52,257 nucleotides of DNA, taken from NCBI GenBank assembly GCA_944326535.1, contig CALVEJ010000003.1, positions 1 to 52,257 of the forward strand. The letters run 5' to 3'. The DNA is from Candidatus Gastranaerophilales bacterium (GTDB lineage Bacteria; Cyanobacteriota; Vampirovibrionia; Gastranaerophilales; Gastranaerophilaceae). Position numbers and translations under genes: made by a program. Shown piece after piece: positions 33,774 through 42,034 of the stretch. Every line of letters starts with the position of its first letter. Position 1 is the stretch's first letter. A model generated the notes under the pieces. It was not told where the DNA came from. It worked only from the letters and a program-made list of their open reading frames with translations, and ran no database searches.

Positions 33774-34427
33774 TTAATTAGTTGAATCACTTTTAGATCC
33801 GGATTGTCCACTTCCAGCGTTGTTCGATGATGAATCTTGCGGACAACTTGAATATGAGCTATCTGTCAACCACGGCATCTTTCCGTATGCCATAACATAA
33901 TTTGTACAACTCCATTCACCGGTACTCATAGGATAAACGCCATCATTAGTCACCAGATATCCCATCAAATCAACCCCAACAACATTCGGAAGATCTGAAC
34001 CGTTAGTGTCAATATAAATTGCACCAACGCCAGACGAACCTGTATCAGCCTGTGCAACTTTCCAAATCATTCCATCTGTAGTCTGGAACCAATCCGTATT
34101 ATTTATTGTTCCAGAAGAACCAGAACCGCCAAAAGATTTATATGTATACGAGTCACCTGTTATTTCCATTGTGTTTAAGACGTCTTTATAACGCTTCTTT
34201 ATCTCTTGAGTATTTGACCATGGCCACCATCTCAAATCACCGTATTTTGTTTCAGCCATCATTGTTGCGGATTGAGCAACAGTATATGATTTTTTTGCAG
34301 CAGCTACATATTGCTGTTCGTCTGAATATTCTTTCAATCCAGGAATTGTCATTGCAGCAATTACACCAATAATTGTTAATGTAAGCAATGTTTCAGCCAA
34401 ACTGAATGCAGATTTTCTTAAACTCAT
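33774..34427 (-). CDS. type IV prepilin-like protein
   Basis: 217 residues from the ATG at 34427, supported by AGAAGGAT 6 nt upstream. Leader MSLRKSA, then FSLAETLLTLTIIGVIAAMT; cleavage after A7 leaves mature Phe1 and Glu5. The body has GSGSSG and a Ser/Asn-rich C-terminus with WSCTN and SSCPQ cysteines. It resembles the downstream prepilin in length and layout, so the pair probably arose by duplication and they may be major and minor subunits of one pilus or pseudopilus. Prepilin peptidase and the ATPase genes are not in this window. Confidence 0.88.
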   Translation of the reverse strand: MSLRKSAFSLAETLLTLTIIGVIAAMTIPGLKEYSDEQQYVAAAKKSYTVAQSATMMAETKYGDLRWWPWSNTQEIKKRYKDVLNTMEITGDSYTYKSFGGSGSSGTINNTDWFQTTDGMIWKVAQADTGSSGVGAIYIDTNGSDLPNVVGVDLMGYLVTNDGVYPMSTGEWSCTNYVMAYGKMPWLTDSSYSSCPQDSSSNNAGSGQSGSKSDSTN

Positions 34428-34465
34428 ACAAAATCCTTCTCTTTTTATAAACCACAAAATTTTAT

Positions 34466-35266
34466 TTATGACCCTAATGTTGAGAACAAAGCATTGCTCT
34501 TCTCAATTACCGTTTCACGAAGCTCCATAACCCGGCTAACTTCTAAACCGAGCTGTTCCTTAACCAAATCTTCATCAAACAAATCAGGTTCATCGTGTGA
34601 AATTTTATTTGCAAGATAAGCAAGTGTACTTACCTGAGGCATTGAAGAAGACAATGGATCGTGATGATATTTTATACAATTTGCAAGCAACACTGAAAGT
34701 TTCCATTTTTTTGCAAGCAAAAAGCCAAGATCCGCATGGTTTGTTTCAAACATATCGTTTTCGGCATCTATAACATCTTCACCGTTTTTAACCATTGTTC
34801 TGACTTTTTGGTAAGTCATAGTATCTGCAATATTCAACAAAATCTTACCTATATCATGCAAAAATCCAATAGTAAAAGCATCAGCAGGATCAGCAACACC
34901 CGTCATATTGGCAAGACATTCAGCAGCAACACCGCATCTTAGCGAGTGTTTCCACATATCTCTTCCGCCCTGAGATGTCAACATTGGTTTCATCGCAACA
35001 GCGATAATAATATTTCTGGTCTGTGTCATTCCCAAAAGCGCCAGCGCCTTGCTCACAGAAGTAATTTCCTGTGCAAAACCGTAATAAGCAGAATTAACAA
35101 GTTTCAACACCTGCGAAGTCAATGCCTGATCATAAGCCATAATATCAGACAGCTCTTTTGTTCCTGACGTATCATCTTTTATAATACCAAGCGCCTTAAC
35201 AATAACATTCGGCATTGCCGGTAATTCTTTTATTTGTTCTAATAATTTACTCGCATCTAGACTCAT
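34466..35266 (-). CDS. HDOD domain signalling protein
   Basis: 266 residues that are essentially one HDOD domain: LPAMPNVIVKALGIIKDD near 15-32, DQALTSQVLKLVNSAYYGF near 46-64, ALALLGMTQTRNIII, and FLHDIGKILL near 134-143. HDOD proteins are HD-related, usually non-catalytic, and act in signalling linked to c-di-GMP and type IV pili in several bacteria. It starts 2 nt after ftsX ends and is followed 38 nt later by two prepilin genes, so it may connect division signals and pilus output. Confidence 0.9.
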   Translation of the reverse strand: MSLDASKLLEQIKELPAMPNVIVKALGIIKDDTSGTKELSDIMAYDQALTSQVLKLVNSAYYGFAQEITSVSKALALLGMTQTRNIIIAVAMKPMLTSQGGRDMWKHSLRCGVAAECLANMTGVADPADAFTIGFLHDIGKILLNIADTMTYQKVRTMVKNGEDVIDAENDMFETNHADLGFLLAKKWKLSVLLANCIKYHHDPLSSSMPQVSTLAYLANKISHDEPDLFDEDLVKEQLGLEVSRVMELRETVIEKSNALFSTLGS

Positions 35267-35268
35267 AA

Positions 35269-36180
35269 CTACACCTGCAAATGTTTCTTAATTGAGAGCA
35301 TACTGCCTCCTGCAGCAAACCCTATTGCTATAATAAATAATACCAGTATAACTATATTGTTTGCAAGTACCGGAACCGGAACCGCAAAAAATTGATGAAC
35401 CTTCACTATCATATTATTAACGGAGTTCAATGGGAACAAAGAGAAGAATGCCCCCAAAAATCCGTATATTGCGCCCTGCAAAATCAGAGGAATTTTTATA
35501 TACCAGTTGCTCACACCCATAAGACGCATAATCTCTATCTCGTCTTTTCTGGATTGTATAACAAGCTCAATTGTGTTGTTTATAATAGTTATAGTCAAAA
35601 TAGCAACAATAACCATTGTAAACAAGGTCGTAGAGTGCACAACGTTATTTACCGTCTGCATTTTCTTTGCAATATCCTGAGCATAATTAAGATCTTCTAC
35701 GCCGCTTGAGGTTTTGATTTTATTAAAAACAGGCGTAATATTTTCCGGTTTGTCAACTTTAACATGAAGCGTATCAGGCAAAGGATTGTCCATGTTTGCC
35801 ATATCAAATTCTCTTTTCATATCAGCCCAGGATTTTTCCTTCGGAATAATTTTTACCCTTTCAACATGCTCAAACTGCCTTATATTTTTTGCAATTTCAT
35901 TTGTATCAGCATTGGGCTTTATATAAACAGAAATTTCAAGCGCATTACCCAAAGCGCTGATAAAAGACGGCAAAGAAAGAGTTGTTCTCAAGAAAAATCC
36001 AAAAATTGTCATAATAGCGAAAATAATCGCAACAATAGCCAGATTTATCCAGCCGGTTCTTTTTATGCCATAAATAGCTTCAATAGTAATTCTGTATACT
36101 ATTCTGAGCTCTTTAAGCCAATCTTTCGGTATATGTGCTTTTACTTTTTTCTTTATTATGCTTTTTGTAGAATCACTCAT
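35269..36180 (-). CDS. ftsX: cell division protein FtsX
   Basis: 303-residue permease-like partner of FtsE that controls peptidoglycan hydrolases at the septum. Four membrane segments are visible: near 43-64, 180-205 (FTMVIVAILTITIINNTIEL), 228-250 and 272-293. A large extracytoplasmic loop (about 70-170) contains ALEISVYIKPNADTNEI and LPDTLHVKVDKPE, the typical ECD sequence. The cytoplasmic loop has SRKDEIEIMRLMGVSNWYIK. Length and topology are standard. It follows ftsE by 17 nt. Confidence 0.94.
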   Translation of the reverse strand: MSDSTKSIIKKKVKAHIPKDWLKELRIVYRITIEAIYGIKRTGWINLAIVAIIFAIMTIFGFFLRTTLSLPSFISALGNALEISVYIKPNADTNEIAKNIRQFEHVERVKIIPKEKSWADMKREFDMANMDNPLPDTLHVKVDKPENITPVFNKIKTSSGVEDLNYAQDIAKKMQTVNNVVHSTTLFTMVIVAILTITIINNTIELVIQSRKDEIEIMRLMGVSNWYIKIPLILQGAIYGFLGAFFSLFPLNSVNNMIVKVHQFFAVPVPVLANNIVILVLFIIAIGFAAGGSMLSIKKHLQV

Positions 36181-36197
36181 ATTTGTTTACTCATAAT

Positions 36198-36872
36198 TTA
36201 TTCATAAGTACCGGCTTGAACATCTCTTATTATCTGACCGGCATCCAGTGTCAAAACTCTCTTTCTGAAATAATCAACCATTGTATGATCATGTGTCGAA
36301 ATCAAAACAGTAATGCCTTTTTGGTTAATCTGTTCCAAAATCTGCATAATTTCAAGAGAATTTTTGGGATCAAGATTCCCCGTCGGCTCATCCGCAATCA
36401 AAAGAGGCGGTCCGTTCACTATTGCTCTTGCAATGGAAACTCTCTGCTGTTCACCGCCTGAAAGCTCAGATGGTTTTGCTTTCATTTTGTCAACAAGTCC
36501 AACCACCTTTAATGCACCGGTAACACGTGCTTCTATCTCCTTTGAACTCATACCTAGAGTTCTGATTACATAAGCACAGTTGTCATAGACACTCATATTC
36601 TGCAAAAGTTTGTAATCCTGAAAAACAATACCCATACAGCGTCTGAGGTTTGGAACTTTTTCGGAAGGCAGATTTGCAATATTTATACCGCCAATCATAA
36701 CACTACCCGTTGTTGGGGTTTCTTCTTTGTACAAAAGTTTCATCAGGGTAGATTTTCCTGCACCTGAAGAACCGGTGATAAAAACAAACTCGCCTGACAT
36801 AATATCAAGATTTATATTCTTGAGTGCATAGTTATTTTTATATCTTTTTGTTACACCTCTGAGTTGTATCAT
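36198..36872 (-). CDS. ftsE: cell division ATPase FtsE
   Basis: 224-residue ABC ATPase working with FtsX. Walker A is GSSGAGKST near 36-44, the signature is LSGGEQQR near 137-144, and Walker B is LLIADEPTGNLD near 157-168, with the switch His in LISTHD. I take the ATG at 36872, 7 nt after the tagA stop; the frame also allows a TTG at 36887 overlapping tagA. No strong ribosome site separates the two, so translation is probably coupled to tagA. Confidence 0.95.
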   Translation of the reverse strand: MIQLRGVTKRYKNNYALKNINLDIMSGEFVFITGSSGAGKSTLMKLLYKEETPTTGSVMIGGINIANLPSEKVPNLRRCMGIVFQDYKLLQNMSVYDNCAYVIRTLGMSSKEIEARVTGALKVVGLVDKMKAKPSELSGGEQQRVSIARAIVNGPPLLIADEPTGNLDPKNSLEIMQILEQINQKGITVLISTHDHTMVDYFRKRVLTLDAGQIIRDVQAGTYE

Positions 36873-36879
36873 ACGTCTG

Positions 36880-37632
36880 TCAACCAAGTTTCTCTCTTAT
36901 TGCTTCTATTATAACCCGAACCAAAAACAATGGCAAAGCCGGAAAGATTCTTTTAAATCTGGATGGTTCTTTCAATGTTCTGTACAACCATTCCAACCCC
37001 ATTTTCTGCCATATTTCAGGAGCTCTTTTTGTCATTCCCGACCAGACATCAAAACTTCCGCCGACACCTATAAAAATAGCAGACGGCATTTCTTCTTTGA
37101 GTTTTGCAATAAAAAATTCCTGTTTCGGAGCGCCGAGAGCGACAAACAAAACCCTTGGGGCAACGGCTTTAATCTCCTGCTCTATTCTTTCCTGCTCAAA
37201 ATTATCAAAATATCCGTTTCTTATATAAATAATGTTCAGGTTTTGATATTCCTGTCTGATATTTTTTACTGCCTGCTGGACGACTTCTTCCTTTGCACCT
37301 ATCAAACCAACGGTATAGCCCTCAAGCTCACACATTCCCATAAGTTTTTGAGAAAATTCAATACCGGGTATATTCTCCTGCTCTATTCCTTTAATTTTCA
37401 ATGCCAGTTTTATTCCGACACCGTCCGGAATAACCAAATCCGCAGAATTTAAAACCCTGCCAAAATCACTATTCTTTTTACCCAGAGAAATCATCTCGGG
37501 ATTTATTGTGACAATTTGCATTCCTTTATTTTCTTTCAGATGACAGTGAACCAGCTGCAGCGCTTCATCAAAGCTGTATAAATCAACCTCAAACCCAAGT
37601 ACAGGTTCTTTTTTTCTTTGAATACATTCCAT
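36880..37632 (-). CDS. WecG/TagA/CpsF-family glycosyltransferase
   Basis: 250-residue GT26 enzyme that adds an N-acetylmannosamine-type sugar to a polyprenyl-linked GlcNAc in teichoic acid or polysaccharide synthesis. Motifs: INPEMISLGKKN near 44-55, ADLVIPDGVGIKLALKI near 68-84 (catalytic Asp), FVALGAPKQEFFI near 168-180, GVGGSFDVWSG and RAPEIWQKMGLEWLYRTLKE. The actual acceptor is unknown. It is the first gene of the ftsE-ftsX-HDOD-prepilin operon and starts only 9 nt after a -10 box. Confidence 0.9.
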   Translation of the reverse strand: MECIQRKKEPVLGFEVDLYSFDEALQLVHCHLKENKGMQIVTINPEMISLGKKNSDFGRVLNSADLVIPDGVGIKLALKIKGIEQENIPGIEFSQKLMGMCELEGYTVGLIGAKEEVVQQAVKNIRQEYQNLNIIYIRNGYFDNFEQERIEQEIKAVAPRVLFVALGAPKQEFFIAKLKEEMPSAIFIGVGGSFDVWSGMTKRAPEIWQKMGLEWLYRTLKEPSRFKRIFPALPLFLVRVIIEAIREKLG

Positions 37633-37641
37633 AATTATATT

Positions 37642-37670
37642 ATTTTATATAAATTGCAAATTTCTTGCAA
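37642..37670 (-). promoter_or_regulatory. promoter of the tagA-ftsEX operon
   Basis: On the minus strand TTGCAA (37670-37665), 17-nt spacer, TAAAAT (37647-37642). Nine nt remain to the ATG at 37632 and no ribosome site is present, so the operon mRNA probably starts within about 3 nt of the start codon. Confidence 0.55.
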
Positions 37671-37790
37671 ATAATTTTGTATTAATTTTTAGAATTCTTC
37701 TTTTCACTAAATTTTCTTTAGCAGTCTTTTAAATTGTTTTTTTTCTGTCTATAATAAAAATCAACAGAAAACACAAAAAGGAATAAACAC

Positions 37791-38465
37791 ATGCAAGCAA
37801 GAAGAGCTGCTAGAGAACTGGCTTTAATTTTATTTTCACAATTTGATAAAAAAATTACACAATACAACCAGACCGAATTTGAAGATATTATTCTCAAATC
37901 CGTTCGTACATTGACAAACAATTCAATAGACGAATTGAAAACTTCTGTCGGAACAATAAATGCAATGAAAGAACAGGTTGAAAACTATGAAGCAGACAGT
38001 CCTGTAAATCTTGAAAGACCGCTTCAGGCAAAAAACCTGCCCGTTGCTCTTCCTATGACATCGGACTTGAAACAGCAGCTTGACGAACTTCTCGGTATTT
38101 GTGAAAAAGTCGTTATGGCACTTGAAATAGCAGAAATGACTGCACTTGAATATACTGGAGAAGTAAAAAACTATGTTCTTCAAATTGCCAATATATACAA
38201 AGCGCACGGTGAAGAAATTGATTCTTTAATCAAAAAATTTGCCAAAGGCTGGGATATAGACCGTCTTGTAAAAATAGACAAAGATATCCTTCGCATCGCA
38301 ATATCAGAACTTCTGTTTGTTGAAGGAGTTCCGGTTAAGGTTGTTATAGATGAAGCGCTCGAACTGGCGAAAAAATATTCAACTGATGACTCATCTTCTT
38401 TTATCAACGGTATTTTAGGAAAAGTTGTTGATGAAAAGAAAGCAAGAGACAAAGAAAAAGCATAA
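37791..38465 (+). CDS. nusB: transcription antitermination protein NusB
   Basis: RNA-binding protein that with NusE/S10 allows antitermination on rRNA operons. At 224 residues it is longer than most bacterial NusB (140-160). The opening MQARRAARELALILFSQ and a 60-residue insertion after it (about 25-90) match the cyanobacterial form. The C-terminal half has the usual KGWDIDRLVKIDKDILRIAI and VPVKVVIDEALELAKKYSTD, ending FINGILGKV. A TATAAT box lies near 37750. ftsY follows by 8 nt. Confidence 0.93.
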   Translation: MQARRAARELALILFSQFDKKITQYNQTEFEDIILKSVRTLTNNSIDELKTSVGTINAMKEQVENYEADSPVNLERPLQAKNLPVALPMTSDLKQQLDELLGICEKVVMALEIAEMTALEYTGEVKNYVLQIANIYKAHGEEIDSLIKKFAKGWDIDRLVKIDKDILRIAISELLFVEGVPVKVVIDEALELAKKYSTDDSSSFINGILGKVVDEKKARDKEKA

Positions 38466-38473
38466 AAAGATAA

Positions 38474-39466
38474 ATGTTCGATTTTTTTAAGAAAAAAGAA
38501 GAAAATAAACAAACAAATACCTCTTCACAGCAAGAAGAAACTCAGACGGAGAAAAAAAATATTTTTTCTCTGACTTTTGACTCTTTAAAAAAAACAATTG
38601 AAAAAACAAGTGAATCACTTGTTGGGAATATTGTTCAAAAAGTTGAACAGGAAGAAGAATTTGACGAATTTATCCTTGATGATATGGAAGAGCTGCTTAT
38701 CAAAGCGGATCTTGGCGTAAACACAGCTGCGGACATTGTGGACAATCTCAGAAAAAAGAACTCAATGAAACCGTCTCAAGTTAGAGAATATCTTCAAAAC
38801 GAATTTTCACAAATTCTCAATTCCGCAGGCTCAAATATTCTTAACTTCAAAGAAAATGAACTGAATATATATTTTATCGTAGGTGTAAACGGCGCCGGAA
38901 AAACAACACTAATCGGCAAACTGGCAAACCGTTTTAAAATACAGGGTAAAAAAGTTCTTGTTGCCGCCGCAGATACGTTCCGTGCCGCAGCAGAAGAACA
39001 GCTCGATATCTGGAGCAAAAGAGCCGGTGCGGATATTGTAAGAAATGACGGAGCAGATCCGGCTTCGGTTGTTTTTGATGCCATCAAAAAAGCCAAAAAC
39101 GAAAACTATGACGTAGTTCTTGTTGACACAGCAGGACGTTTGCAAAACAAATTCAACCTTATGCAGGAACTCACCAAAATAAAAACTGTAATAGACAAAA
39201 ATGCACCGGATGCATTACGGGAATCAATTCTTGTTCTTGATGCAAATACAGGACAAAACGGACTGTCTCAGGCAAAAGTATTTACGGAATGCGTAAATCT
39301 GACATGTGTCGCTCTGACAAAACTGGACGGCTCGGCAAAAGGCGGAATAATCATTGCAATTGCAAAAGAAATGGGTCTGCCGGTAAAACTAATCGGTGTC
39401 GGCGAAAAAATGGAAGATTTGAAAAATTTTGATGCATCTGAATTTGTAAAAGCACTTTTCAGTTAG
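38474..39466 (+). CDS. ftsY: signal recognition particle receptor FtsY
   Basis: SRP-receptor GTPase that delivers ribosomes making membrane proteins to the translocon. The 330 residues comprise a short acidic A region (1-25), the N domain (about 30-115) and the G domain. GVNGAGKTTLIGKLANRFK lies near 136-154, DTFRAAAEEQL near 163-173, DTAGRLQNK near 219-227, TKLDGSAKGG near 278-287, and GVGEKMEDLKNFD at the end. All GTPase motifs look intact. It is translationally close to nusB (8 nt), an order seen in some other genomes. Confidence 0.96.
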   Translation: MFDFFKKKEENKQTNTSSQQEETQTEKKNIFSLTFDSLKKTIEKTSESLVGNIVQKVEQEEEFDEFILDDMEELLIKADLGVNTAADIVDNLRKKNSMKPSQVREYLQNEFSQILNSAGSNILNFKENELNIYFIVGVNGAGKTTLIGKLANRFKIQGKKVLVAAADTFRAAAEEQLDIWSKRAGADIVRNDGADPASVVFDAIKKAKNENYDVVLVDTAGRLQNKFNLMQELTKIKTVIDKNAPDALRESILVLDANTGQNGLSQAKVFTECVNLTCVALTKLDGSAKGGIIIAIAKEMGLPVKLIGVGEKMEDLKNFDASEFVKALFS

Positions 39467-39517
39467 TATGCAGGCAAATAAGAAAATATATTTCTGCAAA
39501 GCACAGCAGTCAAATAT

Positions 39518-40141
39518 CTACACCAGATGATTTTTTTCAAGTTCTTTTCTGATTTTATTCAATCCGGACTGTATAATTCTCGAAATTCTGGACGGAGAAA
39601 TATCAAAATCCTCCGAAAGTTCTCTGAGTTTTTTGTCCTTAAAAAATTTTGCTTCTATAAGGTCATGCTCTCTTTGGGGCAGTTTTTTCATTGCTTCTTT
39701 TATTGCACCGCTCATTTCTTCAAAAACAATAATCTCTTCAGGAGTGCGTGTGTCATCTTTTATCTGTGTAGGATTTTCGGCATCTGCCATTTCATCTATG
39801 GACAGAATAGTTTTGTACACAGCTTCTCTCAAATCATTCATGTCGTTTTGTGTCGGTGCAGCTTCTCGTTTTGTCTTTTGAGAATACCATTTATATCTGC
39901 GTCTGACTTCATTTCTGATAGCCCATTTTATAGCAGTTGAAATATAAGAGCTGTTGTATTTTGAAATATCAGACGTTGTACAAAGATGATGCACAACCTG
40001 AATACCTATGTTAACAAGTTCCGAAAAATCAATAAGGTAAGCCGACGAAAGCTTTTTGAATTCAATTTTTGCAATAGTTTCTATAAGCTCGTTGTATTCT
40101 TTTAGGCTTTTTCGTATAGATGCTTTTGCTTGAATATTCAA
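39518..40141 (-). CDS. alternative sigma-70 family factor
   Basis: 207 residues. Region 2 is around 25-90 (FSELVNIGIQVVHHLC, then SSYISTAIKWAIRNEVRRRY) and region 4 at about 150-200 (LPQREHDLIEAKFFKDKKLR, then SEDFDISPSRISRIIQSGLN, a helix-turn-helix). An acidic linker joins them. It lacks the long N-terminal region of the housekeeping factor, so it is a small alternative sigma, broadly like the FliA/SigF class. The start codon is TTG with AGGT 6 nt upstream. No anti-sigma gene is next to it. Confidence 0.85.
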   Translation of the reverse strand: MNIQAKASIRKSLKEYNELIETIAKIEFKKLSSAYLIDFSELVNIGIQVVHHLCTTSDISKYNSSYISTAIKWAIRNEVRRRYKWYSQKTKREAAPTQNDMNDLREAVYKTILSIDEMADAENPTQIKDDTRTPEEIIVFEEMSGAIKEAMKKLPQREHDLIEAKFFKDKKLRELSEDFDISPSRISRIIQSGLNKIRKELEKNHLV

Positions 40142-40259
40142 AGTATACCTGCGACTATATTTTTCAAAACTGCTCTGTACAAAATTATTCTAAATTAAAA
40201 ACATAAAACTGTAAAATAATTATAAACTTTTGTAATTTTTATTAAACAAATTTCAGGTT

Positions 40260-41117
40260 CTAAACATTTTCAAACGTCTCAAATGCCCTGTAGGAACTTC
40301 TTACCAGTCCTGATGCAACAACCTGTTTTATGCCGGCATAGCGAGCAAGTTCTTCAACATATGAAAAATCATCCTGAGAATAATATTTTTCAACCTCCAA
40401 ATGTTTTTTAGACGGCTGCATATACTGCCCAACAGTAACGATGTCGCATTCAACGGACTTTAAATCTTTGAATGTTTGTTCCAGTTCTTCAAACGTCTCG
40501 CCTAACCCGACCATAAGCCCCGATTTTGTAATCATATGAGCCTTACGTTCTTTTATATGCCTCAAGAAATTTAAAGAACGCTCATAACCGGCAAGTGGTC
40601 TTGCCTTGGGATACAGTCTTTTGACCGTTTCTATATTGTGATTGAAAACATCCGGCTGTGCATCAACAACTATATCAATAAGATCTTCAATACCTTCAAA
40701 ATCCGGAGTCAGAACTTCAATTTTTATATCAGGAACAAGTTTTTTTGTCTCAACAATGACCTGTGCAAACATATCAGCACCTTGCAGCGGCAAATCATCA
40801 CGTGTAACAGATGTAATGACAGCATATTTCAAGTCCAGCTCTTTTATTGCCTGAGCAACTTTGAAAGGCTCCGTTCTGTCGAGAGGTTCAGGGGTGCCGC
40901 CAGAGATATTGCAAAATCTGCAATTTCTCGTACATATGTTTCCCAAAATCAAAAATGTAGCTGTGTTTTTTGCATAACATTCCGCTTTGTTTGGGCATCT
41001 TGCAGCATCACAAACGGTATTCAAACATTTGTTTTTTAATATCGAACGGACAAGTTTTGTCTTTTCCGTATCGACAATCCCTCTTTTTAAGTACTCCGGC
41101 AACCTTTTTCTTTCCAT
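40260..41117 (-). CDS. lipA: lipoyl synthase
   Basis: Radical-SAM enzyme that inserts two sulfurs into protein-bound octanoyl groups. The 285 residues carry both clusters: auxiliary Cys 36, 41 and 47 (CDAARCPNKAEC), radical-SAM Cys 62, 66 and 69 (CTRNCRFC), and the C-terminal RSSYRA that supplies a cluster ligand. Neither lipB nor lplA is next to it. Its product is needed by lipoyl-dependent complexes whose E3 may be the lpdA gene at 48811. The leader contains a promoter followed at once by a terminator-like hairpin. Confidence 0.96.
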   Translation of the reverse strand: MERKRLPEYLKRGIVDTEKTKLVRSILKNKCLNTVCDAARCPNKAECYAKNTATFLILGNICTRNCRFCNISGGTPEPLDRTEPFKVAQAIKELDLKYAVITSVTRDDLPLQGADMFAQVIVETKKLVPDIKIEVLTPDFEGIEDLIDIVVDAQPDVFNHNIETVKRLYPKARPLAGYERSLNFLRHIKERKAHMITKSGLMVGLGETFEELEQTFKDLKSVECDIVTVGQYMQPSKKHLEVEKYYSQDDFSYVEELARYAGIKQVVASGLVRSSYRAFETFENV

Positions 41118-41153
41118 GGTGGTCTTTTTTTCAGCTTAATATTCTCTTCTTAG

Positions 41154-41209
41154 AAAAAATGAGGCTGTTCCAAACGGTACTAAAACCACTTTTTTGAACA
41201 TTAGCCTCA
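41154..41209 (-). terminator. terminator-like hairpin in the lipA leader
   Basis: On the minus strand TGAGGCT (41209-41203) pairs with AGCCTCA (41166-41160), and GTTC pairs with GAAC inside. The stem is followed at once by TTTTTT (41159-41154). It lies about 40 nt upstream of the lipA ATG, right after a promoter. It could be an attenuator or the end of a 55-nt RNA. Confidence 0.6.
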
Positions 41210-41214
41210 ATAAC

Positions 41215-41243
41215 ATTATAAGCGATATTCAGCCTAAATTCAA
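41215..41243 (-). promoter_or_regulatory. promoter upstream of lipA
   Basis: On the minus strand TTGAAT (41243-41238), 17-nt spacer, TATAAT (41220-41215). The expected start near 41208 coincides with the first base of the terminator-like hairpin. Confidence 0.7.
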
Positions 41244-41339
41244 GTCTAAGACTATTAATAACAAGAATTATACACGTAACTCGACTTTTCCAACTATAAA
41301 TTTTAAATGTGAATTTAGGAATATACTTTGTTTATTTTT

Positions 41340-41413
41340 TGTGCCCGGGGGGGGTCGAACCCCCGACCTGCAGCTTCGGAGACTGCCGCTCTATCCGACT
41401 GAGCTACGGACAC
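41340..41413 (-). tRNA. tRNA-Arg (anticodon CCG)
   Basis: The minus strand folds as a full cloverleaf. Acceptor GTGTCCG pairs with CGGGCAC. The D arm is GCTC/GAGC. The anticodon stem GCAGT/GCTGC holds loop CTCCGAA, so the anticodon is CCG reading CGG. The T arm is GGGGG-TTCGACC-CCCCC. The discriminator is A and the 3' CCA is not encoded. It lies upstream of lipA on the same strand, with a promoter between them. Confidence 0.95.
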
Positions 41414-41489
41414 AAACCTTGATATATTATATTGTATCTCATTCGGATAAAATTTAAAGTTTTTGTTGAAATTCAAAAGCATTTTTTCC

Positions 41490-41517
41490 GTCATTCTGAG
41501 GCACCTGCCGAAGAATC
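41490..41517 (-). repeat. dispersed repeat, short-core form
   Basis: GTCATTCTGAGG, core CACCTGC, CGAAGAATC, in reverse orientation, between the tRNA and the HIT gene. Confidence 0.8.
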
Positions 41518-41628
41518 TTTTTCAGCATAAGTCATTGCCTTCTATCCCAAATAGCCTCATTGCATACAAACTTTCCTTCATCTTTAATAATTTCATCAGA
41601 GTCCGATTAACTACAGCATTTGTATGCT

Positions 41629-41656
41629 TTCAAATTACGTAATAATGAATTATAAT
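41629..41656 (+). promoter_or_regulatory. sigma70-type promoter
   Basis: TTCAAA at 41629-41634, 16-nt spacer, TATAAT at 41651-41656. The short leader contains AAAAAGGA before the ATG at 41678. Confidence 0.6.
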
Positions 41657-41677
41657 ATTTAAAAAGGATAGTGATTT

Positions 41678-42010
41678 ATGGAAAATTGTATATTTTGTAA
41701 AATAGCCAATAAAGAAATCCCGTCAAACCTTGTTTATGAGGATGAATACACTGTTGCATTCAATGACCTGAATCCTCAGGCTCCGGTTCATATTCTTGTT
41801 ATCCCGAAGGCACACTATGCATCTCTTAATGAAACAGATGACAAAGAGACACTTGCTGCCTTGCTAAATGCAGTAAAAGAAGTAACAAAAAAACTCGGAA
41901 TAACAGACTACAGAACAGTAATAAATACCGGAAAAGCGGCAGGACAGGAAGTTTTTCACATACATCTGCATATTCTTTCCGGCAGACCGCTAAATTGGCC
42001 TCCGGGTTAA
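41678..42010 (+). CDS. HIT-family nucleotide hydrolase (HinT-like)
   Basis: 110-residue histidine-triad protein; relatives hydrolyse adenosine 5'-phosphoramidates and acyl-AMP. It opens CIFCKIANKEIPSNLVYEDE and ends with HIHLHILSGRPLNWPPG. The triad is HIHLHI near 98-103. Length is typical. AAAGGA precedes the ATG. It is followed after 24 nt by a TPR gene, probably in one operon. Confidence 0.93.
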   Translation: MENCIFCKIANKEIPSNLVYEDEYTVAFNDLNPQAPVHILVIPKAHYASLNETDDKETLAALLNAVKEVTKKLGITDYRTVINTGKAAGQEVFHIHLHILSGRPLNWPPG

Positions 42011-42034
42011 TGGTTACGGTGTTAGGGGTATTCA

